NCBI RefSeq assembly: GCF_001721295.1
Contig: NZ_MDDS01000026.1
Location: 1-48,510 of the forward strand
Direction of reading: 5' to 3'
DNA length: 48,510 nt
From: Sphingomonas turrisvirgatae
Lineage (GTDB): Bacteria; Pseudomonadota; Alphaproteobacteria; Sphingomonadales; Sphingomonadaceae
Shown piece after piece: positions 1-9,574 of the stretch; position 1 is the first letter of the stretch; every line of letters begins with the position of its first letter. The position numbers and the translations under genes are program-made. A model generated the notes under the pieces. The model worked only from the letters and a program-made list of their open reading frames with translations. It did not search any database and was not told where the DNA came from.

Positions 1-66
1 TATGACCCCTTCTTCAGACGCGGGCAGGGGTGGGTGTGAAAAAGAGACAGGTCTCCGCCCGCCCCG

Positions 67-690
67 ATGATGGCCGAAGCGATCGTGGTCACTGCTGCGC
101 GCGTACGACGGGTGGTTCAGGAGGATCTCGGCGATCTCAAGGCATATCGCGTGCCTGACCCGACGACACTCGCCGCCCGCTCGCACAAGCAGGTCGCGCT
201 GATTGCCAGGGACGCGGTGCCGATCAGTCTCGTTTATGCCGCGACAATATCCTTCGGGGGCGTGTCGCAGCCGCAGGTGCGGTTGCGGGCGGTGAACAGG
301 GTCGACCAGGGCCTGGGTCTACCGCTTCCCGCCGGTGCGGTCGCGCTTTTCGAAAGGCAGGGCGGGCGTGAGCTGTTGATCGGCGAATCCTTCACCGACG
401 ACAAAGCGGTTGGTGAGGAGGTGGAGTTCAAACTTCACCCCACGTCGAACGTCACGCTGGAGCAGCGCGCCCTGTCCACTGCACGTGGCAAGCGCTCGTT
501 CGAGCTGATCCTACGAAATGCCAACCCCTTTTCGATTCGGTTCGAGGGTGATTTCGACATTGATGAAGCGGCGGTCCGTAACCCCTCGAACAGGTTGGCA
601 CGCAAGAACGGCCGCAATCTGTGGGCAACGAGCGTACCGGCCAATGGCACCGCGACACTTCGCTATACGGTCATCGCCGCCGATCGCTGA
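67..690 (+). CDS. DUF4139 domain protein, C-terminal part
   Basis: This is the carboxy-terminal part of a DUF4139-type protein, a family of extracytoplasmic beta-rich proteins with no assigned biochemical role. The call rests on the succession of a linker ending in EELGDLK-like residues (here EDLGDLKAYRVPDP), a QVALIARD strand, the GLGLPLPAGAVALFE segment and the GEEVEFKLHP segment, all typical of the family. Full-length members are roughly twice as long, so the amino-terminal half should lie before the window. The same frame is open upstream except for a TGA at 37-39. On both sides of it the translation looks like linker (YDPFFRR before, SPPAPMM after). The ATG at 67 is only the first start after that stop and has no convincing ribosome binding site. 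The gene may be broken, or the stop may be a sequence error. Confidence 0.6.
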   Translation: MMAEAIVVTAARVRRVVQEDLGDLKAYRVPDPTTLAARSHKQVALIARDAVPISLVYAATISFGGVSQPQVRLRAVNRVDQGLGLPLPAGAVALFERQGGRELLIGESFTDDKAVGEEVEFKLHPTSNVTLEQRALSTARGKRSFELILRNANPFSIRFEGDFDIDEAAVRNPSNRLARKNGRNLWATSVPANGTATLRYTVIAADR

Positions 691-751
691 CCTACGCGCG
701 CTGGCTTGTGCAATCACGCCGCGCCCGCTCTAAGGGCCGCGGGAGACCTGA

Positions 752-2353
752 GTGACCGACGAGAACAAGACCAGCGACATTCTTATCGTCGGATCGGGCG
801 CGGCCGGCCTTACTGCCGCGCTCAATCTCGCCAGCCGGTTCAAGGTCACCGTGCTGGCCAAAGGCGCGCTGAACGAAGGCTCGACCGCCTGGGCACAAGG
901 CGGGATCGCCGCAGTCCTCGAACCAGGCGACACGTTCAAATCGCATATCGACGACACGATGGTCGCCGGCGCGGGCCTCAACGATCGCGCGACGGTCGAG
1001 TTCGTGGTAGAGAATGCGCCCAGCGCAATCGAGCGGCTGGCCGGGCTTGGTGTTCCGTTCAACATCGATACCGATGGCGAAGGCTGGCACTTGACGCGCG
1101 AGGGCGGCCACAGCGCGCGCCGCATCGTCCATGTCGACGATGCTACCGGCTGGGCGGTGCAGGAGGCGCTGATCAAGGCGGCGCGCGCGAACCCCAACAT
1201 CACGCTGGTGCCGGACATGGTGGCGATCGACCTTGCTACCGGCCGCCACGAAGCCGCACGCTATTCTGGCTCGGGCCATGTGTGGGGCGTCTATGCCGTT
1301 GACCGGGCAAGCGGCAAGGTCGAGCTGTTCACCGCCCGTGCGACGATCCTGGCCACGGGCGGCGCGGGCCGCACCTATCTTTTCTCGACCGCGCCCAAGG
1401 GAGCGACTGGCGACGGCATCGCGATGGCGTGGCGCGCGGGCTGCCGCATCTCGAACATGGAGATGATGCAGTTCCACCCGACCTGCCTCTACAATCTTGA
1501 CGTCAAGAACTTCCTGATTACCGAAGCGGTGCGGGGCGAGGGCGGGCGGCTGATCAACCCGCAGAGCGGCAAGCGCTTCATGAGCGACTATGACCCGGTG
1601 CGGATGGAGCTTGCGCCACGCGATGTCGTCGCGCGCGCGATCGATGCCGAGATCAAGCGCGATGGTCTGGACTTCGTGCATCTCGACATCAGCCACATGC
1701 CGTCCGACTTCGTGCGCGGCCATTTCCCGAACATCTACGAAAAGCTGCTGACGCTCGGCATCGACATGACGATGCAGCCGATCCCGGTCGTGCCGGCGCA
1801 GCATTACACCTGTGGCGGGATCGTCATTGATCTCGACGGCCGCACAGACCTTCCCGGTCTTTATGCTGCGGGCGAATGCACCGAAAGCGGGTTGCACGGG
1901 GCCAACCGGCTTGCCAGCAATTCGCTGCTCGAATGCTTCGTGTTCGGCGAGGCGGCGGCGCGGCACATCGCGGCCAGCTGGGACAGCCTGCCTCCACCAC
2001 CCGCGATCCGCCCGTGGGACGAAAGCCGCGTCACTAATTCCGACGAAGAAGTGGTCATCAAGCAGAATTGGACCGAGATCCGCCGCTTCATGTGGAATTA
2101 TGTCGGCATCGTGCGCACCACCAAACGGCTCGAACGTGCCGCGCATCGTATCAAGCTGCTGAACGAGGAAGTCGCAGATTATTACGGTCATTTCCGCGTC
2201 ACGCCCGACCTGATCGAGCTGCGCAACCTGCTGCAGGCGGCCGAATTGATCGTGCGCTCCGCTTTGCATCGTCACGAAAGCCGTGGGCTGCACTTCACGC
2301 TCGACTATCCCGAAACCGCGCCCGAGGCGGTCGACACGGTGCTCGTGCCCTGA
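752..2353 (+). CDS. nadB: L-aspartate oxidase
   Basis: NadB oxidises L-aspartate to iminoaspartate, the first step of de novo NAD synthesis, using FAD in the cytoplasm. The 533-residue product has the dinucleotide-binding GSGAAG at residues 15-20 and the REGGH...DATG segment near 114-130 that carries active-site residues in the succinate dehydrogenase/aspartate oxidase flavoprotein family. It also has MQFHPT near 240 and AAGECTESGLHGANRLASN near 371. The helical carboxy-terminal domain is present and the length is normal. The GTG start at 752 follows GGGAGA at 741-746 at a good distance. The usual partners nadA and nadC are not in this window. The stop codon overlaps the presumed start of the next gene, which suggests translational coupling to a glycosyltransferase of unrelated function. 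Confidence 0.95.
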   Translation: MTDENKTSDILIVGSGAAGLTAALNLASRFKVTVLAKGALNEGSTAWAQGGIAAVLEPGDTFKSHIDDTMVAGAGLNDRATVEFVVENAPSAIERLAGLGVPFNIDTDGEGWHLTREGGHSARRIVHVDDATGWAVQEALIKAARANPNITLVPDMVAIDLATGRHEAARYSGSGHVWGVYAVDRASGKVELFTARATILATGGAGRTYLFSTAPKGATGDGIAMAWRAGCRISNMEMMQFHPTCLYNLDVKNFLITEAVRGEGGRLINPQSGKRFMSDYDPVRMELAPRDVVARAIDAEIKRDGLDFVHLDISHMPSDFVRGHFPNIYEKLLTLGIDMTMQPIPVVPAQHYTCGGIVIDLDGRTDLPGLYAAGECTESGLHGANRLASNSLLECFVFGEAAARHIAASWDSLPPPPAIRPWDESRVTNSDEEVVIKQNWTEIRRFMWNYVGIVRTTKRLERAAHRIKLLNEEVADYYGHFRVTPDLIELRNLLQAAELIVRSALHRHESRGLHFTLDYPETAPEAVDTVLVP

Positions 2354-3771
2354 GACAGGCCGGTCGTGGATGGCTGGCGATCCTGGCCGTTGCCCTGCTG
2401 CTGAGGGTCGCTGCGGCATTCTGGCCCACGCTGCACCATCCTGACGAGCTGTGGCAATATCTAGAGCCCGCGCGGCATGTCGCCGGCCGGCCGTGGGTCG
2501 CCACCTGGGAGGCCGACGCGGGCATGCGCTCATGGCTGCTCCCGCTGCTTTTCGCCGGGCCGCTGGAGTTGGGCGAGCAGCTCGCGCCGGGAACCGGGTT
2601 AGGCGTGCTGCTCGCCCGGCTGGTCTGCGTGGCGATTGCGATGGGCGGCGTGGTCGCAATTGCCGGACTGGGCTGGCGCCTCTCCCGCGCGCACGGCATG
2701 GTGGCCGGCTTCGCCGCGGCGATCTGGTTCGAGCTTGCCTATTTCGCGCCCCGCACGCTGAGTGAGCCGGTCGCGACGGCGCTGCTGCTCGGCGCCGGCG
2801 CGCTGTTGGCGGTGCGCGACATTCGAAGCGCACGCTGGGCGGGGCTGCTCCTCGGCCTCGCGGTGGCGGTACGGCTGCAATATGCACCTGCCGCGCTGGT
2901 GCTGGCCGCCGGCATGACGCCACTCGACCGGCGGCACTGGTTAAACCTGGCCGCCGGTGGCGCTGTCGCACTGGCGATCAGCGCGACCGCCGAGCTCATC
3001 ATGGGCAGCGTCCCGCTCGCCTGGGCCTGGCACAATATCCACCAGAATTTGGTCGAGGGGCGCGCGGCAGGGTTCGGCGTGTCGCCGCCCTGGTGGTATC
3101 TCGAATCGCTCTGGCAGCTATGGGGGCCAGCGTTTCCGCTGATCCTGCTGCTCGCTGCGGTCGGTGCGCGCCGCTACCCGGCGCTGTTCGCCGCGGCGCT
3201 GGTCAACCTCGCCGTTCATTCGCTGATCGGGCACAAGGAATACCGCTTTATCCTGCTGACCACAGCCATTCTGGTCGCGCTCGCCGCGATCGGCAGCGTC
3301 GACGTGTTGCGCAACCGCCTGCGTTCCGGCCGCAGCGTTGCGCAGCTTTGCGGCGCCTGGCTGCTCCTGTCGCTCGCCTGCCTGCTGCTCGGGTCGGCAA
3401 CGCGGCAATGGGGCTCCTCGGGCGAACTGATGTCGGCGTGGCGCACGGCCGGCACCGTCCCGGGCGGGTGCGGCGTCGCCATGTATCGCAGCCATCTCAA
3501 CATCTCGACCAGCCAACTGCTGCTCGGCCGCGACTGGCCACTTTATGAATACGACGCCGCCAGCGCCGGCGCGGCGCAAACATCGGCTGCGTTCAACGTC
3601 CTCATCGCGCCGGCCCGGCATGCCGGCGAGCTGCCCGCGTTCCGCCAACTTGCGTGCGCGGACCGGCGTAAACAGCGCTTCTGCGTCTATGTGCGCCCCG
3701 GCACCTGCCATGCAATCAGCGCCGACGCGCCGCACGCAATTCAGTCATTCCTGCGCAGGCACGATCGCTGA
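2350..3771 (+). CDS. GT22-family mannosyltransferase-like membrane protein
   Basis: This polytopic membrane protein of about 473 residues resembles family GT22 (the Alg9/PIG-B type), whose members use a polyprenyl-phosphate sugar donor. Two hallmarks are visible: the acidic first-loop motif HHPDELWQ at about residues 29-36 and HKEYRF near 295, which corresponds to the conserved HKE-x-RF of the family. About ten hydrophobic segments are present, followed by a soluble tail of roughly 100 residues. The start is unusual. No ATG, GTG or TTG lies between the nadB stop region and the HPDE motif; the first in-frame ATG (2524) would remove that motif. CTG at 2350 overlaps the nadB stop as CTGA and is the most economical start. 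The acceptor sugar or lipid cannot be read from the sequence. It could contribute to surface glycan synthesis, with the flippase at 8072 a possible but unlinked partner. Confidence 0.75.
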   Translation: MRQAGRGWLAILAVALLLRVAAAFWPTLHHPDELWQYLEPARHVAGRPWVATWEADAGMRSWLLPLLFAGPLELGEQLAPGTGLGVLLARLVCVAIAMGGVVAIAGLGWRLSRAHGMVAGFAAAIWFELAYFAPRTLSEPVATALLLGAGALLAVRDIRSARWAGLLLGLAVAVRLQYAPAALVLAAGMTPLDRRHWLNLAAGGAVALAISATAELIMGSVPLAWAWHNIHQNLVEGRAAGFGVSPPWWYLESLWQLWGPAFPLILLLAAVGARRYPALFAAALVNLAVHSLIGHKEYRFILLTTAILVALAAIGSVDVLRNRLRSGRSVAQLCGAWLLLSLACLLLGSATRQWGSSGELMSAWRTAGTVPGGCGVAMYRSHLNISTSQLLLGRDWPLYEYDAASAGAAQTSAAFNVLIAPARHAGELPAFRQLACADRRKQRFCVYVRPGTCHAISADAPHAIQSFLRRHDR

Positions 3772-3915
3772 AACCGCACGGTTCCCGTAAGATGCGCCTG
3801 TTTCTTCACGCTCTGCCGCCATATTCCTGTCATTCGTCGCAGAAACGCTAGCCTTGGCTTGAGCGTAGCGGCTGCGTCGCGACATGATCGGGGGCGGGCA
3901 AGGGCAAAGGCTATC

Positions 3916-5013
3916 GTGTTGGAGATGAAGGCGTTTACGGTTCTGCAGCGCGCGCTGACGCTGGGCGGCCTTGCGCCTGCCCTGCTGATCGGCGCGGGCG
4001 TGCATGGCGACGACCTGCCTGCCGGACTTGCCGCGCCCACTTATCGCGTTGCCGTTCCGCCGACGCCCCGACCGCTGCCGGTCTTTCCTGCCCCTGCGAC
4101 CCTCAGCTCGACCGTGACGTCGCTGGCGCGCGATTTTGGCGGCGTGGTGGGCATTTCGGTGCGCAGCATCGATTGGGGTTGGCAGATCGACGCAAACGGC
4201 AATCGCCGCATGCCGCAGCAGAGCGTGAGCAAGCTGTGGGTGGCGATGACCGTGCTCGATGCGCGGGACAAGGGCCGTTTGACGCTGGACGATCCGGTCA
4301 CGCTGACCCGCGAGAATCTGACGCTGTTTCATCAACCGATCGCCGCGCTGGTGGTCAAGGATGGCGTCTACCGCACCACGGTGCGCGAGCTGCTGCTCCG
4401 CGCGATGCAGCAGAGCGACAATACTGCCAATGATCGCCTGCTCACCCTGGTCGGCGGACCCGAAGCGGTGCGTGCCTTCATCCGCGAGCGCCAGCTTGGC
4501 CAAATCCGCTTCGGCCCGGGCGAACGGTTGCTTCAGGCCGGCACCGCCGGCCTCACCTGGCAGCAGCGCTATTCGATGGCGGGCGAGTTCCAGCGCGCGC
4601 GCGCCGCCCTTCCGCCGACGGTGCGCCGTGCCGCATTCAACGCCTATGTCGCTGATCCGGTCGATGGCGCTGCACCATCGGCCATCGCACTTGCGCTGGC
4701 GCGCCTGAAGGCTGGCGAACTGCTATCGCCCTCCTCGACCCATTTCCTGACCACCGTCATGTCGGGCACCCGGACCGGTCGCGCGCGCCTCAAGGCCGCA
4801 GTGCCGCCGGGCTGGAGCCTGGCGCACAAGACCGGCACTGGCCAGGATCTTGGCAGCCGGACCGCGGGATTCAACGACATCGGCATCCTCACCGCGCCAG
4901 ACGGCAAGAGCTATACGCTCGCGGTGATGATCGGTGACACCGCCCGCGTGCCGCGCGATCGTCAGTTGCTGATGCAAGCAGTGGTCACCGCAATCGTCGC
5001 CAACCACCGTTAG
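3916..5013 (+). CDS. Class A beta-lactamase-fold serine hydrolase, secreted
   Basis: The protein (about 365 residues) has an amino-terminal signal-like hydrophobic segment and the three catalytic motifs of the serine beta-lactamase/transpeptidase fold. These are SVSK with the nucleophile at about Ser103, SDN at about 167-169, and KTG at about 305-307. The stretch between SDN and KTG is longer than in TEM-type enzymes, and the usual ExxLN omega-loop motif with the deacylating glutamate is not evident. It may therefore be a slow beta-lactamase, a DD-peptidase-like enzyme or a penicillin-binding sensor rather than a true resistance enzyme. A GTG at 3916 with AAAGG five bases upstream is preferred. 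The ATG at 3925 has its GGAG directly adjacent, which is too close. It stands alone, with about 140 bases of apparently empty sequence before it. Confidence 0.8.
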   Translation: MLEMKAFTVLQRALTLGGLAPALLIGAGVHGDDLPAGLAAPTYRVAVPPTPRPLPVFPAPATLSSTVTSLARDFGGVVGISVRSIDWGWQIDANGNRRMPQQSVSKLWVAMTVLDARDKGRLTLDDPVTLTRENLTLFHQPIAALVVKDGVYRTTVRELLLRAMQQSDNTANDRLLTLVGGPEAVRAFIRERQLGQIRFGPGERLLQAGTAGLTWQQRYSMAGEFQRARAALPPTVRRAAFNAYVADPVDGAAPSAIALALARLKAGELLSPSSTHFLTTVMSGTRTGRARLKAAVPPGWSLAHKTGTGQDLGSRTAGFNDIGILTAPDGKSYTLAVMIGDTARVPRDRQLLMQAVVTAIVANHR

Positions 5014-5050
5014 GATCGGAACGCCTCGTCCGGCCTACCGTTGAACCGGC

Positions 5051-5242
5051 ATGCGTATCGCCAACCCCGTCCCATTCATCGCCCTGGCCGTTCTCTGTGC
5101 AGGCTGCGACCCCGGTCCGGCCGACCCGACCAGCGCCGTGCCGCCTGTGACGACGAATACGAGCCTGACGGGACCGGTCAATGAAGCCGCCAGTGACGAG
5201 GCAGTCATTCCCGTCGTTGCCGATCCGCCCCAGGCGCGCTGA
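5051..5242 (+). CDS. Small putative lipoprotein
   Basis: This 63-codon gene encodes a short hydrophobic leader ending in the lipobox LCAGC, with the lipidated cysteine at residue 19. A Pro/Thr/Ala-rich tail of about 44 residues without recognisable domain follows. The product would be a small lipid-anchored envelope peptide. I do not recognise a family. It lies 37 bases after the serine hydrolase and about 50 bases before polA, on the same strand. No good ribosome binding site precedes the ATG, so expression is uncertain, although the clean signal and lipobox argue for a real gene. Confidence 0.6.
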   Translation: MRIANPVPFIALAVLCAGCDPGPADPTSAVPPVTTNTSLTGPVNEAASDEAVIPVVADPPQAR

Positions 5243-5291
5243 CCCCGCATCCCCTCTCGCCGAGTGCCTCTGGCACTGCTAAGCCCGTCTG

Positions 5292-8075
5292 ATGCCGCAT
5301 CTCTACCTCGTCGATGGCTCCAGCTTCATCTTCCGCGCCTATCATGTGCTGCCCAAGCTGACGAACAAGCATGGCGAGCCGGCCGGTGCCGTCTATGGCT
5401 ATGTGTCGATGCTGTGGAAGCTGGCCGACGAGCTCGACAAGGCCGATGGCCCGACACATCTCGCGGTAATCTTCGACAAGTCGGAACAGACCTTCCGCAA
5501 CGAGATGTACGACCAGTACAAGGCGCATCGTCCCCCGGCACCCGAAGACCTCGTCCCGCAATTCCCGATGATCCGCGACGCGACGCGCGCGTTCAGCCTG
5601 CCGTGCATCGAGGAAGCCGGCTGGGAAGCCGACGACCTGATCGCATCCTACTCGAAAGCCGCGCTGGCGCAGGGCTGGCAGGTTACCATCGTCAGTTCCG
5701 ACAAGGACCTGATGCAGCTGCTGACCGAGCCGGGCATCGACATGCTCGACACGATGAAGGACCGCCGCATGGGTCCCGAAGCAGTGGTCGAGAAGTTCGG
5801 CGTCGGCCCCGACAAGCTTGGCGAAGTCCTTGCGCTGATGGGCGACAGCGTCGACAACGTCCCCGGCGTCCCCGGTATCGGCCCTAAGACCGCGGCCAAG
5901 CTGATCCTCGAGCATGGTGACGTCGAAGCCGTGCTGGCCGCCGCCCCCGCGATGAAGCCGGGCAAGCTGCGCGACAACCTCATCGAACATGCCGACAAGG
6001 CGCGCTTGTCGCGGAAACTGGTTGAACTCGCCTGCGACGTGCCGCTGCCCGACCCGCTCGAATCGATGGAGCTGAACGGCATTCCCGATGCGCCGCTGCG
6101 CGCCTTCCTCGATCATCACGGGTTCAAGACGCTGCTCGCGCGGCTCGGCAATGCCGGCACGACGGTTGCCGACGCGCCGGTCGAGACGCCGGACGTGCCG
6201 GGGCTTGAGGAAGACCCGCCTTGCAACCACGATGGCTACGCCACGGTCACCGACGCGGCGGAACTCGACCGCTGGATCGCCGACGCGCGCCACCAGGGCT
6301 GGGTCGCGTTCGATACCGAGACGACGGGCGTCGATGCGACCCGCGCCGAATTGGTTGGCGTCAGCCTGGCGCTGAAACCCAACATCGCCTGCTATGTGCC
6401 CATCGGCCATGGCGGCACCGACATGTTCGCCGAAAAGCCGGTCCAGCTTGACCGCGACGTGGCGCTCGCCAAGTTGAAGCCGCTGCTCGAAGATCCTTCG
6501 GTGCTCAAGATCGGCCACAACCTGAAATATGACGCGATCGTCCTCGCCCGGTGCTGTCCGGAACTGGGGGGCATCACGGTCGGCCCCTATGACGACACGA
6601 TCGTCATGAGCTTCGACCTCGACGCGGGGCTGCACGGCCATGGCATGGACGAACTCGCCGCGACGCACCTCTCGCACAGCTGCATCGCCTACAAGGACGT
6701 AACCGGATCGGGAAAGAAGCAGATCGGCTTCCACGAAGTCGATCTCAAGGCCGCGACTCGCTATGCCGCTGAGGACGCGGACGTCACGTTGCGGCTGTGG
6801 AAGCGGTTTAAGCCGCGCCTCGCCTATGAAGGCGCAACCCGTGTTTACGAAATGGTTGACCGTCCGCTCGTCCGCGTCATCGCCGACATGGAGCGCGAGG
6901 GGATCAAGATCGATGCCGCTGTCCTGTCGCGCCTGTCCGACGATTTCAGCAAACAGATCGCCGCGCTGGAAGAAGAAATCCACGCCATCGCCGGCTTCAA
7001 ATTCACCATCGGCAGCCCCAAGCAATTGGGCGATGTGCTGTTCGACAAGATGGGCATCAAGGGCGGACGGAAGGGCAAGTCGGGCGTCTATTCGACCGAT
7101 GTGAACGAGCTTGAGCGGATCGCCGCCGACAAGGATTCGCCGGGGCGCGAGATGGTGTTGAAGGTGCTCGACTGGCGCCAGCTCTCCAAGCTCAAGTCCA
7201 CCTATACCGACGCGTTGCAGGCGCAGATCAATCCGGCGACTGGTCGCGTCCATACCAGCTATTCGCTGACCGGCGCGCAGACCGGCCGCCTGTCCTCGAC
7301 CGACCCGAACCTCCAGAACATCCCGATCCGTACCGAAACCGGGCGCCAGATTCGCGACGCATTCGTTGCCGAACCGGGCAACGTCATCCTTTCGGCCGAC
7401 TATTCTCAAATCGAGTTGCGCCTTGCCGCGCATATCGCCGACGTCCCGGCGCTGCGCGAAGCGTTCGAGAGCGGTGAAGACATCCACAATCGCACTGCGA
7501 TGGAGCTGTTCGGCGAGGTCAACCGCGACACGCGCGGACGGGCGAAGACGATCAACTTCGCGATCCTCTACGGCATCAGTCGCTGGGGTCTTGCCGGCCG
7601 GCTCGATGTGACGCCGGACGAAGCGCAGGGCATGATCGACCGCTATTTCCAAAGCTTCCCCGGCATCAGCCGCTATATCGCCGACACGCTGACCGAGGCG
7701 AAACAGGCCGGCTACACAACCACGCTGTTCGGCCGGAAGACGCACTTCCCCCGCCTCCAGTCCAAGACTCAGCACGAGCGCGCCGGCAGCGAGCGCGCGG
7801 CGATCAACGCGCCCATCCAAGGCACCAGCGCCGACATCATCAAACGCGCCATGGCTCGCATGGGCCCGGCATTGGCGGAGGCAGGCCTGCCCAACGTGAA
7901 GATGCTGCTCCAGGTTCACGACGAACTCGTCTTCGAACTGCCAGAAGGCGACGTCGAAGCCGCGCGCCCGGTGATCGAGCGCGTCATGGCTACTGCCGCC
8001 GAGCCTGCGATCACGCTGACCGTGCCGCTCGGCATCGAGATCGGCGTCGGCCCCAGCTGGGGCGCCGCGCATTGA
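5292..8075 (+). CDS. polA: DNA polymerase I
   Basis: PolA fills gaps and removes RNA primers during replication and repair. All three domains are present in 927 residues. The 5' nuclease is at about 1-290 (EADDLIASY, and the helix-hairpin-helix GDSVDNVPGVPGIGPKTAAK). The 3'-5' exonuclease has its DxE pair intact in VAFDTETTGVD near 339, plus IGHNLKYD and YAAEDAD, so proofreading should be active. The polymerase domain has motif A SADYSQIELR near 702, the O-helix RGRAKTINFAILYG, and motif C QVHDELVFE near 874. The O-helix carries Ala where many bacterial enzymes have Gly (NFG). The stop overlaps the next gene's TTG start (TTGA), so the flippase is probably translated from the same message. Confidence 0.97.
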   Translation: MPHLYLVDGSSFIFRAYHVLPKLTNKHGEPAGAVYGYVSMLWKLADELDKADGPTHLAVIFDKSEQTFRNEMYDQYKAHRPPAPEDLVPQFPMIRDATRAFSLPCIEEAGWEADDLIASYSKAALAQGWQVTIVSSDKDLMQLLTEPGIDMLDTMKDRRMGPEAVVEKFGVGPDKLGEVLALMGDSVDNVPGVPGIGPKTAAKLILEHGDVEAVLAAAPAMKPGKLRDNLIEHADKARLSRKLVELACDVPLPDPLESMELNGIPDAPLRAFLDHHGFKTLLARLGNAGTTVADAPVETPDVPGLEEDPPCNHDGYATVTDAAELDRWIADARHQGWVAFDTETTGVDATRAELVGVSLALKPNIACYVPIGHGGTDMFAEKPVQLDRDVALAKLKPLLEDPSVLKIGHNLKYDAIVLARCCPELGGITVGPYDDTIVMSFDLDAGLHGHGMDELAATHLSHSCIAYKDVTGSGKKQIGFHEVDLKAATRYAAEDADVTLRLWKRFKPRLAYEGATRVYEMVDRPLVRVIADMEREGIKIDAAVLSRLSDDFSKQIAALEEEIHAIAGFKFTIGSPKQLGDVLFDKMGIKGGRKGKSGVYSTDVNELERIAADKDSPGREMVLKVLDWRQLSKLKSTYTDALQAQINPATGRVHTSYSLTGAQTGRLSSTDPNLQNIPIRTETGRQIRDAFVAEPGNVILSADYSQIELRLAAHIADVPALREAFESGEDIHNRTAMELFGEVNRDTRGRAKTINFAILYGISRWGLAGRLDVTPDEAQGMIDRYFQSFPGISRYIADTLTEAKQAGYTTTLFGRKTHFPRLQSKTQHERAGSERAAINAPIQGTSADIIKRAMARMGPALAEAGLPNVKMLLQVHDELVFELPEGDVEAARPVIERVMATAAEPAITLTVPLGIEIGVGPSWGAAH

Positions 8076-9568
8076 GTGACGCGCGCGGGTCGGAGGAGAT
8101 TACCGCGCTCGCCAAAGGCGGGCGGACCAACATCCTGGGCTTCATCCTGCGCCTCGCCGCACGGCTGCCCTTCCTGTTCATCGCCGGGCGGCTTTACGGT
8201 CCGGAGGTGGTCGGCCGCTTCGCCATTGCGGTAGTCGTGGTGGAACTGGCCGCGCTGCTCGCGACGCTTGGCCTTAAGCGGGGTCTGGCGCAGGCGCTTG
8301 CCTCGACCGAGCGCCCGCATGTCCATGTCGTGTGGGATGGGATGGCGGTCGCCTTCACCGTGTCGATCGTCGCCAGCGCCGTCCTGTTCGCCTTTCCGCA
8401 GATCATGTTCCCCAACAGTCCGGTCATGGGCATGGAGCGGCTGCTCGCGCTGATCGTTTTCGCGGTCGCCTGGTCCGACATCAGCCTAGCCGCGCTCGCC
8501 TATCGCGGGAACGTCAAGGCTGCGGTGACCGCGCGTGCGGTGGTCGAGCCATGGACGATCAGCATCGCGGCATTCGGCTTCTTCTATGTCTCGTCGCGTG
8601 ACGGGCTGATCTACGCCTATGTCCTCTCGATGCTGGCCGCGCTAACCGCCAGCCTGGTGCCCTTCATACGCAGTTACGGCGTGCCGACGGGCTGGTCGCC
8701 GCGTATCACGCCGCTGCTTCAACTGGCCACGCGCAATGTGCCGCTCGCCGGTGCCGACGCGATCGAATGGGGCACGCGTAATATTGACCGGTTCATCCTC
8801 GGCCTGCTGTTCCCGCCTGCGGTAGTCGGCATCTATTACATGGCGCAACAGGTCAGTTCGATCCCGCAGAAGCTGAAGACCAGCTTCGATCCCGTGCTCG
8901 GCCCCTCCATCGCGCGCAACCTGGCCGCCGGCAATCGGGCGGCGATCGGCGCGCAGATCAAGCAGGTCGCTTTCTGGATCATCACGCTGCAAATGGCGCT
9001 GCTCTTGATGCTCGGCATTCCAGCCGAGGGCGTCATGGGAATCGTCGGCCCGCAATTCGTGGCAGGTTCCGCAGCTTTATGTTTCCTGCTTGCCGCTGAG
9101 GTCCTCGCCTCGCCAGGCGCGATTGCCGAGGCTGGTCTCGTTTATGTCGCCAGGATGCGAAACCTTATCATCTCGCTGTTGCTCCTCGCCTTCCAGGCAG
9201 CCCTGTCGTTCGCGCTGGTGTTACTGATGCGCAACCTGGGCTGGGGAGTGAACTATCAGGCGGCGGGGCCGGCTGTCGCGCTCGCTTTCACCGTGCTGCT
9301 CGCCTCGACGATTAAATGCTCGCTGCTCAGTCGACTGCTCGGGGCGCGCACCTTCGGCCTGCGCCCCGCCTTCTTCGCCGCGGCCGGAACCGCGGCGCTG
9401 GTCGGCAGCGCCTTCACCGCCCTGCCCCGCAACCTTGAATGGCTGGAACTATCGGTCGGCATCCCGGCGATCTTCGCCGCATTCTTCCTCATCATCGGCA
9501 AATGGGCGCTGAGCGATGAGGACCGCAAGCTGTTCAAGCGGCTGCCGAAGGAAGGTCAGCCTGCCTGA
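8072..9568 (+). CDS. Oligosaccharide flippase family protein (Wzx-like)
   Basis: This 498-residue protein consists of about 12-14 hydrophobic helices with short loops and fits the polysaccharide transporter/MATE-like superfamily (Wzx, MurJ-type folds). Members flip lipid-linked oligosaccharides across the inner membrane. The early segment with [27 protein letters not shown] resembles the first helices of O-antigen translocases. No glycan biosynthesis cluster surrounds it, so the substrate is unknown. The TTG start at 8072 overlaps the polA stop by four bases (TTGA), and no other start in this frame lies nearby. Coupling to polA is probably positional rather than functional. It converges with purH, leaving only six bases between the two stop codons. 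Confidence 0.8.
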   Translation: MSDARGSEEITALAKGGRTNILGFILRLAARLPFLFIAGRLYGPEVVGRFAIAVVVVELAALLATLGLKRGLAQALASTERPHVHVVWDGMAVAFTVSIVASAVLFAFPQIMFPNSPVMGMERLLALIVFAVAWSDISLAALAYRGNVKAAVTARAVVEPWTISIAAFGFFYVSSRDGLIYAYVLSMLAALTASLVPFIRSYGVPTGWSPRITPLLQLATRNVPLAGADAIEWGTRNIDRFILGLLFPPAVVGIYYMAQQVSSIPQKLKTSFDPVLGPSIARNLAAGNRAAIGAQIKQVAFWIITLQMALLLMLGIPAEGVMGIVGPQFVAGSAALCFLLAAEVLASPGAIAEAGLVYVARMRNLIISLLLLAFQAALSFALVLLMRNLGWGVNYQAAGPAVALAFTVLLASTIKCSLLSRLLGARTFGLRPAFFAAAGTAALVGSAFTALPRNLEWLELSVGIPAIFAAFFLIIGKWALSDEDRKLFKRLPKEGQPA

Positions 9569-9574
9569 GCCCGC

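Noticed and set aside
692..2971. Long minus-strand open frame opposite nadB
   Set aside because: It is an antisense shadow of GC-rich codon bias: Arg/Pro/Ala-rich, without domains, and covering well-supported genes on the plus strand.
3916..5013. Acquired antibiotic-resistance beta-lactamase
   Set aside because: There is no mobile context, base composition matches neighbours, and the usual omega-loop Glu motif is not visible.
5205..8072. Long minus-strand open frame opposite polA
   Set aside because: It mirrors polA, whose motifs are complete. The antisense translation has no recognisable family.
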